The translations under genes were made by a program, and so were the position numbers. Below, one piece after another: positions 51,347 through 59,899 of a stretch of 64,000 bases of DNA. The notes below the pieces were generated by a model. That model was not told the DNA's origin. It made no database searches and worked only from the letters and a program-made list of their open reading frames with translations. The stretch is from Cyclobacteriaceae bacterium (GTDB lineage Bacteria; Bacteroidota; Bacteroidia; Cytophagales; Cyclobacteriaceae): positions 62,001 through 126,000 of the forward strand of contig JANQKF010000040.1 in NCBI GenBank assembly GCA_028281285.1, in the 5' to 3' direction. Within the stretch, counting starts at the first letter, position 1; each line of letters starts with the position of its first letter.

Positions 51347-52849
51347 ATGAGTCTTGAAATAAAAGTACCTACCGTTGGAGAATCTATCACTGAGGTGACC
51401 GTTGCGCAATGGTTTAAAAAGGAAGGTGATCAAGTAGAGTTAGACGAGGTAATTTGCGAATTAGAGTCTGACAAAGCCACTTTTGAACTGCCTGCTGAAG
51501 CAGCCGGTATTCTCCATATCAATGCCCAAGAAGGTGATACCCTGGAAATCGGAGCAGTGATTTGCACAATTGATACTGAGGGTAGCGAACAATCTGAGGC
51601 AGCTGCACCTTCTCAGGAAGCTCAGAGTGTTGAAGCTCCTAAATCAACCGGGGAAATCAAGGAAATGATTGTCCCAACCGTAGGAGAATCAATTACTGAA
51701 GTTACTATCTCGTCCTGGGTGAAAAGTGATGGAGATTTTGTGGAGCTAGACGAAGTAATTGCCGAAGTAGATTCTGACAAAGCCACCTTTGAACTGCCTG
51801 CTGAAGCAAATGGCATCTTGAGAATTGTAGCTCAGGAGGGGGATACCATTGAAATAGGCGCGTTGATTTGCAAAATTGAAGTTATGGATGGTGCACCTAC
51901 CTCTGCGGTTGAAATACCAAGCCAGTCGACACCAGCTATTCAGGCACCTGCAAATCAAGGAGATTCCTATGCCAAAGGCCATGCTTCGCCTGCGGCAGCC
52001 AAAATTCTGGATGAAAAAGGAATTGCTTCGAACGAAGTACAAGGTACTGGTGTCGGTGGAAGAATTACTAAAGAAGATGCATTGGCCGCTAAAAAGGCTA
52101 CGCCTCAACCTGCAATCGAAGAAGATGGTGCCCCGATAGTACCGGGCAGTAGAAATGAACGAAGGCAGAAAATGAGTTCTCTTCGCAAAACCGTGGCCAG
52201 AAGATTAGTTTCCGTAAAAAATGAAACGGCCATGCTAACCACCTTCAACGAGGTGAACATGAAGCCAATCATGGACTTAAGGAAAAAATATAAAGAGAAG
52301 TTCAAGGAGAAATATGAAGTCGGTTTAGGGTTCATGTCGTTCTTCACCAAAGCGGTTTCGATGGCAGCACAAGAATGGCCGGCAGTCAATGCAAGAATTG
52401 AAGATGGAGAAATTGTCTATAGCGATTTCTGTGATGTAAGTATTGCGGTTTCTGCTCCAAAAGGGCTTGTAGTTCCTGTAATTCGAAATGCCGAATCCAT
52501 GTCGTTTGATCAAATCGAGAAGGAAGTGGTTCGTCTTGCGACAAAGGCAAGAGACAATAAGCTCACAATCGAAGAGATGACTGGAGGAACATTTACCATT
52601 ACCAATGGAGGAATTTTTGGATCGATGCTGTCGACTCCAATAATCAACGCACCTCAATCTGCAATTCTAGGAATGCACAATATTGTTGAGCGCCCGATGG
52701 CGGTGAATGGAGAAGTGAGAATTCTTCCGATTATGTATGTAGCCTTATCCTACGATCACCGAATTGTCGATGGTCGGGAATCTGTAAGTTTCCTGGTAAG
52801 AGTAAAGGAATTGCTCGAAGATCCAACGCGATTATTATTAGGTATTTAA
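51347..52849 (+). CDS. sucB: 2-oxoglutarate dehydrogenase E2 (dihydrolipoyl succinyltransferase) with two lipoyl domains
   Basis: A 500-residue E2. Two tandem lipoyl domains are seen, each with the lipoylated Lys in [11 protein letters not shown] (about residues 43 and 145), where E. coli SucB has one. A peripheral-subunit-binding domain follows at about 210-250 ([13 protein letters not shown]), then the catalytic domain with the [11 protein letters not shown] motif (His and Asp). Start at 51347 ([13 protein letters not shown]) is chosen over an in-frame upstream start. The two lipoyl regions share a 36-base stretch with one mismatch, 306 bases apart, as expected of tandem duplication. Confidence 0.95.
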   Translation: MSLEIKVPTVGESITEVTVAQWFKKEGDQVELDEVICELESDKATFELPAEAAGILHINAQEGDTLEIGAVICTIDTEGSEQSEAAAPSQEAQSVEAPKSTGEIKEMIVPTVGESITEVTISSWVKSDGDFVELDEVIAEVDSDKATFELPAEANGILRIVAQEGDTIEIGALICKIEVMDGAPTSAVEIPSQSTPAIQAPANQGDSYAKGHASPAAAKILDEKGIASNEVQGTGVGGRITKEDALAAKKATPQPAIEEDGAPIVPGSRNERRQKMSSLRKTVARRLVSVKNETAMLTTFNEVNMKPIMDLRKKYKEKFKEKYEVGLGFMSFFTKAVSMAAQEWPAVNARIEDGEIVYSDFCDVSIAVSAPKGLVVPVIRNAESMSFDQIEKEVVRLATKARDNKLTIEEMTGGTFTITNGGIFGSMLSTPIINAPQSAILGMHNIVERPMAVNGEVRILPIMYVALSYDHRIVDGRESVSFLVRVKELLEDPTRLLLGI

Positions 52850-52866
52850 CCCACTAATTCAAAAAA

Positions 52867-54267
52867 ATGAAATACGATGTTACTGTAATTGGATCTGGCC
52901 CCGGTGGATATGTAGCGGCCATCCGTTGTGCACAATTAGGGTTGAAAACAGCCATTGTTGAAAAGTATGATACTCTGGGTGGAACATGCCTGAATGTAGG
53001 GTGTATTCCATCAAAAGCATTGCTCGACTCTAGTGAGCACTACCATAATGCAGAACATACATTTGCCACGCACGGGATTGAGCTTGACAATCTTCAGGTC
53101 AATCTAAAGCAGATGATCGATCGTAAGGCCGGTGTCGTAACAGACAATGTAAATGGGATTGCCTTTCTGATGAAGAAAAACAATATCGAAGTTCACCATG
53201 GTCTGGGGTCGTTCATTGATAAGAATACCATCAAGGTGACAGCCACAGATGGCACTGAATCTCAATTAACAACGGATAAAGTCATCATTGCAACTGGTTC
53301 GAAACCTGCTTCACTCCCATTCATCAAAATCGACAAGAAAAGAGTTATTACTTCAACCGAAGCTTTGGAGCTGAAGGAGGTACCTAAGCATATGATCGTT
53401 ATTGGAGGTGGAGTAATCGGAATGGAACTTGGTTCAGTTTATGCACGATTGGGTGCCGAAGTTTCTGTAGTTGAATTCATGGATGAGATTATCCCAACTA
53501 TGGATCGAACCATGGGCAAGGAGTTAAGAAGATCATTGAAAAAACTCGGCTTTAACTTCTACTTAGGTCACAAAGTAACCGAAGTGACCAGCAAGGGCAA
53601 AACCGTGACTATCAAAGCTGAAAATAAGAAAGGTGAATTAGTTGATATCAAAGGTGATTACTGTTTAGTATCAATTGGCAGAAGACCATACACCGATGGT
53701 TTGGGTCTAGAAAATGTCGGCCTTAAAACTGATGATAGAGGACGGGTGGAAGTGAATGATAGACTGGAAACCTCAGTGCCCGGAATTTATGCTATTGGTG
53801 ACGTGATCAAAGGAGCCATGTTAGCCCATAAAGCCGAAGAAGAAGGAGCTTTTGTGGCGGAATCGATCGTGGGTCAGAAACCTCACATTAACTATTTATT
53901 AATCCCCGGAGTGGTATACACCTGGCCGGAAGTTGCAGTTGTAGGATACACCGAGGAGCAACTAAAAGAACAAGGACGAGCTTATAAAAAAGGATCCTTC
54001 CCGTTCAGGGCATCTGGTAGGGCAAGAGCCTCAATGGATACAGATGGCCAGGTAAAAGTATTGGCAGATCAGCAAACCGATGAAATCCTCGGTGTTCATA
54101 TGATCGGACCGAGAACTGCAGACATGATCGCTGAAGCGGTTGTGGCGATGGAATATAGAGCATCAGCTGAAGATATCAGCAGGATGTCTCACGCCCATCC
54201 AACTTATACTGAAGCATTCAAAGAAGCTTGCTTGGCGGCAACAGACAACCGAGCTATACATATTTAA
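52867..54267 (+). CDS. lpdA: Dihydrolipoyl dehydrogenase (E3)
   Basis: The FAD-dependent E3 that reoxidises dihydrolipoyl groups with NAD+. The 466-residue protein has the FAD motif VIGSGPGGYVAAIRCAQLGL, the redox disulfide Cys41-Cys46 in GGTCLNVGCIPSKA, the NAD motif IGGGVIGMELGSVYARLG and the C-terminal His-Glu pair in MSHAHPTYTEAFKEA. Third gene of the sucA-sucB-lpdA operon, 17 bases after sucB. It may also serve the pyruvate and branched-chain complexes. Confidence 0.97.
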   Translation: MKYDVTVIGSGPGGYVAAIRCAQLGLKTAIVEKYDTLGGTCLNVGCIPSKALLDSSEHYHNAEHTFATHGIELDNLQVNLKQMIDRKAGVVTDNVNGIAFLMKKNNIEVHHGLGSFIDKNTIKVTATDGTESQLTTDKVIIATGSKPASLPFIKIDKKRVITSTEALELKEVPKHMIVIGGGVIGMELGSVYARLGAEVSVVEFMDEIIPTMDRTMGKELRRSLKKLGFNFYLGHKVTEVTSKGKTVTIKAENKKGELVDIKGDYCLVSIGRRPYTDGLGLENVGLKTDDRGRVEVNDRLETSVPGIYAIGDVIKGAMLAHKAEEEGAFVAESIVGQKPHINYLLIPGVVYTWPEVAVVGYTEEQLKEQGRAYKKGSFPFRASGRARASMDTDGQVKVLADQQTDEILGVHMIGPRTADMIAEAVVAMEYRASAEDISRMSHAHPTYTEAFKEACLAATDNRAIHI

Positions 54268-54397
54268 ATAGTCGTCAAGGTAGTTTTCGGTCGTTGGGTT
54301 GTTGTTTCCAAAATGGAGGAAAGAGTAAACTCCTGGAAGTCAGAAGAATTCTGACCTGATATGCGTATATTCAGACGGGCTCACTGTTTAGAAAAAA

Positions 54398-55570
54398 ATG
54401 TACAGGTTGAATTTAGCCAGTCGATCATTTCTGGTATTGCTACTATTAATTTCAAGTTGCTCCTCTAATGAGCCAACTGATACCCAACCGTCATTTCCGA
54501 TTGATCCCTCAACGGAGCAACTGCAAATAGAAAGAATTGAGTCCATTGACGAGCTTATGATTGCGTTCATGGAAGACTTTAATGTTCCCGGAGCATCATT
54601 GGCCATAGCAAAAGACGGGCAACTTGCTTACGCTAAAGGTTACGGTTATGCGAGTGTCGAATCCAAGGATACTGTAAATACAAGCCACAAATTCAGGGTG
54701 GCTAGTTTATCAAAACCCATTACTGCCTTTGCCACTTTTCAATTGATAGAGGAAGATTTGATTGAGCTTGATCAAAGAGTCTTTGGTGAAGAGAGTATTC
54801 TAGGCACCGACTACGGTACTTCACCTTACAAACCGGGCATTGAGGAAATCACTGTTAGACACCTGTTGCAACACACTGCAGGAGGCTGGACCAATAATGC
54901 ACAGGACCCAATGTTTCAGCATACTCACCTTAACCATCAACAGTTGATCTCTAAAACCATAGCGGAAGTACCACTTAACTCTTCTCCCGGAGCGACTTAT
55001 CAATATTCAAACTTTGGGTATTGCATACTTGGGCGGATCATCGAAAAAGTATCCGGTATGACTTACTACGATTATGTAAAAGAAAATATTCTAATTCCTT
55101 CCAATGCAATCATGGACATTGCCAGACCCGGTGTCGCCAGAAATAGTAATGAGGTGACCTATTATTCACAAGGAGGTGATCCCTATACTATAAATGTCAA
55201 GAGAATGGACTCTCACGGTGGTTGGGTTTCTAGTGCGCTTGATTTTCTTAAAATGACTGTAAGAATGGATGGTTTCACTTCCGTCCCTGATCTAATCACA
55301 ATCAACAGTGTGAATTCCATGTTGCAACCTTCATCGGTAAACCAGAACTACGCTTCAGGTTGGGCTGTAAATCAACACAATAATAAATGGCATACCGGGG
55401 GACTACCCGGAACTTCAGCAATAGTCGTAAGAACCTCGCGAGATTTAAGTTGGGTGATACTCCTTAATTCCACGCAATTCGGAACTGATTACTATACGAA
55501 ACTAGATCAATTGGGCTGGCAAATCGTCAATAGTGTAACCTTCACCAAACTATATGATCTTCTCAAGTAA
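54398..55570 (+). CDS. Serine beta-lactamase-fold hydrolase (class C / DD-peptidase-like lipoprotein)
   Basis: A 390-residue predicted lipoprotein (lipobox ISSC, Cys21). The penicillin-binding-like active site is intact: SxxK as SLSK (Ser103, Lys106), YxN as YSN (Tyr203), and the KTG-like HTG (His332) in KWHTGGLPGTSA. These resemble class C beta-lactamases, DD-peptidases and esterases alike; drug resistance cannot be claimed. Probably acts on peptidoglycan peptides or esters at the cell surface. Apparently monocistronic. Confidence 0.85.
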   Translation: MYRLNLASRSFLVLLLLISSCSSNEPTDTQPSFPIDPSTEQLQIERIESIDELMIAFMEDFNVPGASLAIAKDGQLAYAKGYGYASVESKDTVNTSHKFRVASLSKPITAFATFQLIEEDLIELDQRVFGEESILGTDYGTSPYKPGIEEITVRHLLQHTAGGWTNNAQDPMFQHTHLNHQQLISKTIAEVPLNSSPGATYQYSNFGYCILGRIIEKVSGMTYYDYVKENILIPSNAIMDIARPGVARNSNEVTYYSQGGDPYTINVKRMDSHGGWVSSALDFLKMTVRMDGFTSVPDLITINSVNSMLQPSSVNQNYASGWAVNQHNNKWHTGGLPGTSAIVVRTSRDLSWVILLNSTQFGTDYYTKLDQLGWQIVNSVTFTKLYDLLK

Positions 55571-55600
55571 CAAGATGATCGAACCGACATGTCCAAAAAA

Positions 55601-55620
55601 AAGGCTCCGATTGGAGCCTT
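55601..55620 (-). terminator. Intrinsic terminator of the 55644 lipoprotein gene
   Basis: AAGGCTCC, four-base loop, GGAGCCTT; an eight-pair stem followed on the minus strand by eight T residues. It is 24 bases beyond the stop of the lipoprotein gene, and is also placed 31 bases after the convergent hydrolase stop. Confidence 0.8.
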
Positions 55621-55643
55621 GTAGCAATCTTGTACTTTCTTTA

Positions 55644-56099
55644 TCAGCCTCCTTTGCTTGTTCGAGTCGCCTCAAGAGGTAAAACTTGATCACCCAATAC
55701 AACAGCTCCGGAGAATTCATCTCCATCAAAGTCACCTTCTATTTCAGCTGAATTACCAGCGACCTCAATTGAACCTGACATTGAAGTACCCACTATTTCC
55801 AAATCCGAAATTTCAAGTGTTCCGAATTGATCAGTTTCCAGGCTCGCCTCATAAGAACCAGGCTCTCCTGTAATTCTCAGTACGCCTGAACTTCCACCAT
55901 CAGGAGTATCCACAGTGTATTCCCAAACACCTACTGGTGAGTAAGCTTCCTTCTTTTCAGTTGGTTTGTCAGGAAGTTCTGCAGCTGCCACTGGTTCGTT
56001 CCCTGTCGAAGGTGAGTTGGTTGTCGGCACTTTTGGTGCACAGCCATAGATAAATAGTATAGTCAATATGACCAATCCCGAATTTCTTATGCTTTTCAT
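55644..56099 (-). CDS. Small lipoprotein of unknown function
   Basis: A 151-residue predicted lipoprotein (lipobox IYGC, Cys20). A disordered Pro/Ser/Glu region (about 22-52) is followed by a beta-rich domain (VGVWEYTVDTPDGGSSGVLR to FSGAVVLGDQVLPLEATR) that looks like a small beta-barrel or lipocalin-like sandwich. No family is recognised. It has its own terminator and is divergent from carB; the 200-base gap contains two inverted repeats. Confidence 0.7.
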   Translation of the reverse strand: MKSIRNSGLVILTILFIYGCAPKVPTTNSPSTGNEPVAAAELPDKPTEKKEAYSPVGVWEYTVDTPDGGSSGVLRITGEPGSYEASLETDQFGTLEISDLEIVGTSMSGSIEVAGNSAEIEGDFDGDEFSGAVVLGDQVLPLEATRTSKGG

Positions 56100-56133
56100 A
56101 GTTATAGAATTTCTATCCGTTTTAGTTAAAGAG

Positions 56134-56178
56134 TTGAAGTGAAGTTAAAAATTTTTTTGCTTAGAATCTTCACTTCAA
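56134..56178. repeat. 11-bp inverted repeat between the lipoprotein gene and carB
   Basis: TTGAAGTGAAG (56134-56144) and CTTCACTTCAA (56168-56178) are perfect inverted arms around a 23-base AT-rich loop. It lies about 35 bases upstream of the lipoprotein start, inside its likely leader or promoter. It may form an mRNA hairpin or bind a dimer. Confidence 0.4.
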
Positions 56179-56230
56179 AACTTCTGAAACAGAATTCGGT
56201 TATAAGGTTGCATGATACCCGAAACTGAAT

Positions 56231-56260
56231 TTTGATTCTAACCATTTCGGTATAACTTTG
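56231..56260 (+). promoter_or_regulatory. Promoter of carB, overlapped by an imperfect inverted repeat
   Basis: TTTG at 56231-56234, 18-base spacer, TAACTTTG at 56253-56260; close to TTTG-N19-21-TAnnTTTG. ATACCCGAAA (56215-56224) and TTTCGGTAT (56245-56253) form an imperfect inverted repeat that flanks the -33 box and touches the -7 box, a possible operator. Confidence 0.55.
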
Positions 56261-56299
56261 TGCCAATTTATACCTAAGTAAAAACACCCTTTTTTCCCC

Positions 56300-59116
56300 A
56301 TGCCGAAAGATCAAAGTATCAAGTCCATCCTCATCATCGGGAGTGGACCTATTATTATTGGACAAGCCTGTGAATTTGACTATTCCGGATCTCAAGCCTC
56401 ACGTTCTTTACGAGAGGAAGGAATTGAAGTCACACTTATCAATTCTAACCCCGCCACTATCATGACCGACCCGGTGATGGCAGATAATATCTATCTCAAG
56501 CCACTGACCAAAAAGTCGATCATTGAAATCCTTAAAAAGCATGACAATATCGATGCGGTATTACCAACCATGGGAGGTCAGACTGCCCTGAATCTTGCCA
56601 TCGATTGTGATAAGGCCGGAATTTGGGAAAAGTTCAATGTCAGAATTATTGGTGTTGATATTAATGCCATTGAAACTACCGAAGACCGTGAGAAATTCAG
56701 ACAGAAGATGATCGAGATAGGCGTCAATGTCTGTAAGGGCGAAACGGCCACCTCCTTCTTGAAAGGAAAAGAAATAGCTCAGGAAATTGGCTTCCCACTG
56801 GTGATTAGACCTTCATTTACTCTTGGAGGTTACGGAGGCGGTTTTTGTAACTCTCAGGAAGATTTTGATGTGGCATTGGAACGGGGACTTCAAGCTTCAC
56901 CAATTCACGAGGTTTTAGTAGAGCAAAGTATCCTTGGCTGGAAAGAATATGAAGTAGAGCTTATCAGAGATAACATTGGTAATGTTATCATCATCTGCTC
57001 GATTGAAAACTTCGATCCAATGGGAGTACATACGGGTGATTCCATTACAGTAGCGCCTGCGATGACATTACCAGACACCGTGTATCAGGAAATGAGAGAC
57101 CTCTCTATCAGAATGATTAATGGTATTGGTCAGTTCGCAGGAGGGTGTAATGTACAGTTCGCTGTCAATCCTGAAAATGATGAGATCATCGGTATTGAAA
57201 TCAACCCAAGGGTTTCAAGATCTTCAGCACTGGCCTCAAAGGCGACCGGATATCCAATTGCCAAGATCGCTGCTAAACTTGCGATAGGCTACAATCTGGA
57301 TGAATTAAGTAACCAGATCACCGGTAATACCTCTGCCTTCTTTGAGCCGGCACTGGATTATGTTATCGTAAAAATACCACGTTGGAACTTTGATAAGTTC
57401 AAAGGTTCGGACAGGAAACTCGGGCTTCAAATGAAGTCAGTTGGTGAAGCCATGGGCATTGGAAGAAACTTCCAGGAAGCGCTTCAAAAAGCATGTCAAT
57501 CACTTGAGATTAAGAGAAACGGCCTCGGAGCTGATGGCAGAGAACTAACCGATCAGGCCCAACTTCTAAACAGCCTTGAAAACCCAAGCTGGAATCGACT
57601 GTTCCATATTTACGATGCTTTCAAACTTGGAATTCCGTTCAAGACGATTCAGAATAAAACTAAGATTGATAAGTGGTTCTTACAGCAGATTGAGGAGCTG
57701 ATACATCTCGAAAAGGAAATTCAAAAGTACAATCTGGACACTATTCCGGAAAGTCTTTTAAGGGTAGCGAAAGAGAAGGGTTATGCTGATAGACAAATTG
57801 CACACCTGCTCGACTGTCTTGAAAGTAAGGTATTTAATAAGAGACACGAGCTTGGCATCAAAAGAGTCTACAAACTTGTAGATACCTGTGCTGCGGAATT
57901 TGAGGCGCAGACTCCATATTATTACTCCAGTTTCGATCAGGAAAATGAGTCGATCAGTTCAGACAATAAGAAAATCATTGTTCTCGGGTCTGGACCAAAC
58001 CGAGTTGGACAGGGTATCGAATTTGACTATTGCTGTGTTCATGGACTATATGCTGCTAAAGAATGTGGTTATGAAACCATCATGATCAATTGCAATCCTG
58101 AAACTGTTTCCACTGATTTTGATACTGCAGACAAACTCTACTTTGAGCCGGTATTCTGGGAGCATATATACGATATCATTCTGCATGAGAAGCCTGAGGG
58201 TGTAATCGTTCAGCTTGGAGGACAGACTGCTCTGAAATTGGCCGAAAAACTGGATAGATACGGTATTAATATTATCGGTACGAGTTACGAAGCACTCGAT
58301 CTTGCTGAGGACAGAGGACGCTTCTCTACCTTGTTGGCAGAAAATGACATTCCATACCCAAAATTTGGAGTCATCGAAGATGCCGATGAGGCCTTAGAGC
58401 TTTGCAAGGAACTTGGCTTCCCGTTATTGGTAAGGCCTTCTTATGTTTTGGGAGGACAGAGCATGAAGATTGTAATCAATGAGCAGGAGTTAGAAGAGCA
58501 TGTGGTGAATATTCTTAGAGATATCCCAGGAAATAGAGTTCTTTTGGATCACTTTCTTGAAGGAGCTATCGAGGCAGAGGCCGATGCAATTTGTGATGGC
58601 GAGGAAGTTTACATCATCGGAATCATGGAGCACATTGAACCGGCTGGTATTCATTCCGGAGATTCTTATGCAGTTCTTCCACCCTACAGCCTTGGAGACT
58701 TCGTAATTCAACAAATTGAAGCTTATACCAAGAAGATTGCGCTGGCATTGAAGACAGTTGGGCTAATTAATATCCAATTTGCAATCAAAGACAACCAAGT
58801 TTATATCATTGAGGCCAACCCTAGAGCCTCGAGAACCGTTCCATTTATAGGTAAAGCCTACCAGGAACCTTATGTGAATTATGCCACCAAGGTAATGCTT
58901 GGGGAAAAGAAGCTTAAGGACTTCGATTTCAAACCGGTCAAAAATGGCTATGCCATCAAAGAGCCGGTATTCTCTTTCCACAAATTTCCAAATGTGAATA
59001 AGGAGTTGGGGCCTGAGATGAAGTCAACAGGTGAGGCGATTTACTTTATAGATGATCTAATGGATGATTATTTCCTTGATATCTATTCCAAACGTAACTT
59101 ATATTTGAGCAGGTAA
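56300..59116 (+). CDS. carB: Carbamoyl-phosphate synthase large subunit lacking the C-terminal allosteric domain
   Basis: CarB makes carbamoyl phosphate for arginine and pyrimidine synthesis. Two homologous ATP-grasp halves are seen, with GSGPIIIGQACEFDYSG in the first and GSGPNRVGQGIEFDYCC in the second, each followed by a QTALNLA or QTALKLA segment. The protein is 938 residues and ends after the second ATP-grasp, at the position where E. coli CarB (1073) continues into the MGS-like domain that binds UMP and ornithine. The small subunit gene carA is not adjacent. DUF4834 follows after two bases. Confidence 0.95.
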   Translation: MPKDQSIKSILIIGSGPIIIGQACEFDYSGSQASRSLREEGIEVTLINSNPATIMTDPVMADNIYLKPLTKKSIIEILKKHDNIDAVLPTMGGQTALNLAIDCDKAGIWEKFNVRIIGVDINAIETTEDREKFRQKMIEIGVNVCKGETATSFLKGKEIAQEIGFPLVIRPSFTLGGYGGGFCNSQEDFDVALERGLQASPIHEVLVEQSILGWKEYEVELIRDNIGNVIIICSIENFDPMGVHTGDSITVAPAMTLPDTVYQEMRDLSIRMINGIGQFAGGCNVQFAVNPENDEIIGIEINPRVSRSSALASKATGYPIAKIAAKLAIGYNLDELSNQITGNTSAFFEPALDYVIVKIPRWNFDKFKGSDRKLGLQMKSVGEAMGIGRNFQEALQKACQSLEIKRNGLGADGRELTDQAQLLNSLENPSWNRLFHIYDAFKLGIPFKTIQNKTKIDKWFLQQIEELIHLEKEIQKYNLDTIPESLLRVAKEKGYADRQIAHLLDCLESKVFNKRHELGIKRVYKLVDTCAAEFEAQTPYYYSSFDQENESISSDNKKIIVLGSGPNRVGQGIEFDYCCVHGLYAAKECGYETIMINCNPETVSTDFDTADKLYFEPVFWEHIYDIILHEKPEGVIVQLGGQTALKLAEKLDRYGINIIGTSYEALDLAEDRGRFSTLLAENDIPYPKFGVIEDADEALELCKELGFPLLVRPSYVLGGQSMKIVINEQELEEHVVNILRDIPGNRVLLDHFLEGAIEAEADAICDGEEVYIIGIMEHIEPAGIHSGDSYAVLPPYSLGDFVIQQIEAYTKKIALALKTVGLINIQFAIKDNQVYIIEANPRASRTVPFIGKAYQEPYVNYATKVMLGEKKLKDFDFKPVKNGYAIKEPVFSFHKFPNVNKELGPEMKSTGEAIYFIDDLMDDYFLDIYSKRNLYLSR

Positions 59117-59118
59117 TT

Positions 59119-59379
59119 ATGGGCTGGCTGTTAAAACTGATTCTTTTCTTCCTTGTGTTCTCCTTCATCTTCAGGACGATCACCAGATTTCTCTTTGGGG
59201 GCATGATAAGACAGGCGCAGCAACAACAGCAACAGCGTCAATCCCATCATTACCAACGCACAAGACCTTCCGATGGAAATGTGAATGTAGATTACGCGCC
59301 AAAAAAAGAATCAAGGAAGAAAAAATCTTCGGATAGCTACAAAGGCGGTGATTATATCGACTTTGAAGAAGTGGATTAA
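59119..59379 (+). CDS. DUF4834 small membrane-anchored protein
   Basis: An 86-residue protein: one N-terminal membrane helix (about 2-20), a Gln-rich stretch, then a charged soluble tail ending DYIDFEEVD. This pattern, and the position directly behind carB (two bases from its stop), match the DUF4834 family of Bacteroidota. Function unknown; cotranscription with carB is very likely. Confidence 0.75.
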   Translation: MGWLLKLILFFLVFSFIFRTITRFLFGGMIRQAQQQQQQRQSHHYQRTRPSDGNVNVDYAPKKESRKKKSSDSYKGGDYIDFEEVD

Positions 59380-59816
59380 TTCCTTTTCGGAGGCCCTTGC
59401 CATATAACCTCCTCAATCATCCATTTCCCGTGCTCTTTGGACAGTAGAAGGTAGTCGAATCCCCACCAGGCTGAGACTTTGGCCGAGGCGATGTGATCGG
59501 AAACTTCGAAGATGGTAACTTCCTTAGGTGCATTTGCAGGAGCATATTGCTCTTTTGCTTTTACGTCCAGGGCATATGCGATGGCATCATCAAACGTCAT
59601 CTGGTTGGAGAACGAGTGTTTGTCTTTTCCTTTGCTTTTCCAATAACCGATTTTATACAGTTTTGGGACGATAGCTTGTTTCAATTTTGCCGTATCCCCT
59701 TCATAAAACCCTTCCAAATAATTCATGCAAGCTTTGCGAACAGCATCTTCATCAGATTGAGCGTGAACCAGTTGAGCCGTACAGATTAACAATATGATAG
59801 TGATGAGCTTTTTCAT
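59376..59816 (-). CDS. Secreted NTF2-like / SnoaL-fold protein
   Basis: A 146-residue protein with a signal peptide ending at HAQ. The mature part looks like the putative lumazine-binding/NTF2-like fold: AVRKACMNYLEGFYEGDTAK at the start and WWGFDYLLLSKEHGKWMIEE near the end, typical of DUF4440/SnoaL relatives. The start at 59816 (MKKLITIILL) is chosen over an upstream in-frame ATG at 59849. Its stop overlaps the end of the convergent DUF4834 gene by four bases. Confidence 0.8.
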   Translation of the reverse strand: MKKLITIILLICTAQLVHAQSDEDAVRKACMNYLEGFYEGDTAKLKQAIVPKLYKIGYWKSKGKDKHSFSNQMTFDDAIAYALDVKAKEQYAPANAPKEVTIFEVSDHIASAKVSAWWGFDYLLLSKEHGKWMIEEVIWQGPPKRN

Positions 59817-59859
59817 AATGACCTTATTTAATAAATATTTGTATAACAAATAAGTAAAA

Positions 59860-59889
59860 AATAACCCGAAGGGGCAAGATCGGGTTATT
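59860..59889 (-). terminator. Intrinsic terminator of the tetR-KAS III unit
   Basis: AATAACCCGA (59860-59869), ten-base loop, TCGGGTTATT (59880-59889). The ten-pair stem is followed on the minus strand by a T-rich run, 10 bases beyond the KAS III stop. Confidence 0.85.
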
Positions 59890-59899
59890 AAAAATTTGC

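Noticed and set aside
54339-54355. GTCAGAA-GAA-TTCTGAC hairpin as the lpdA terminator
   Set aside because: No run of T follows the stem on the plus strand.
54398-55570. Antibiotic-resistance beta-lactamase
   Set aside because: The active-site motifs also fit DD-peptidases and esterases; the family cannot be separated by these motifs alone.
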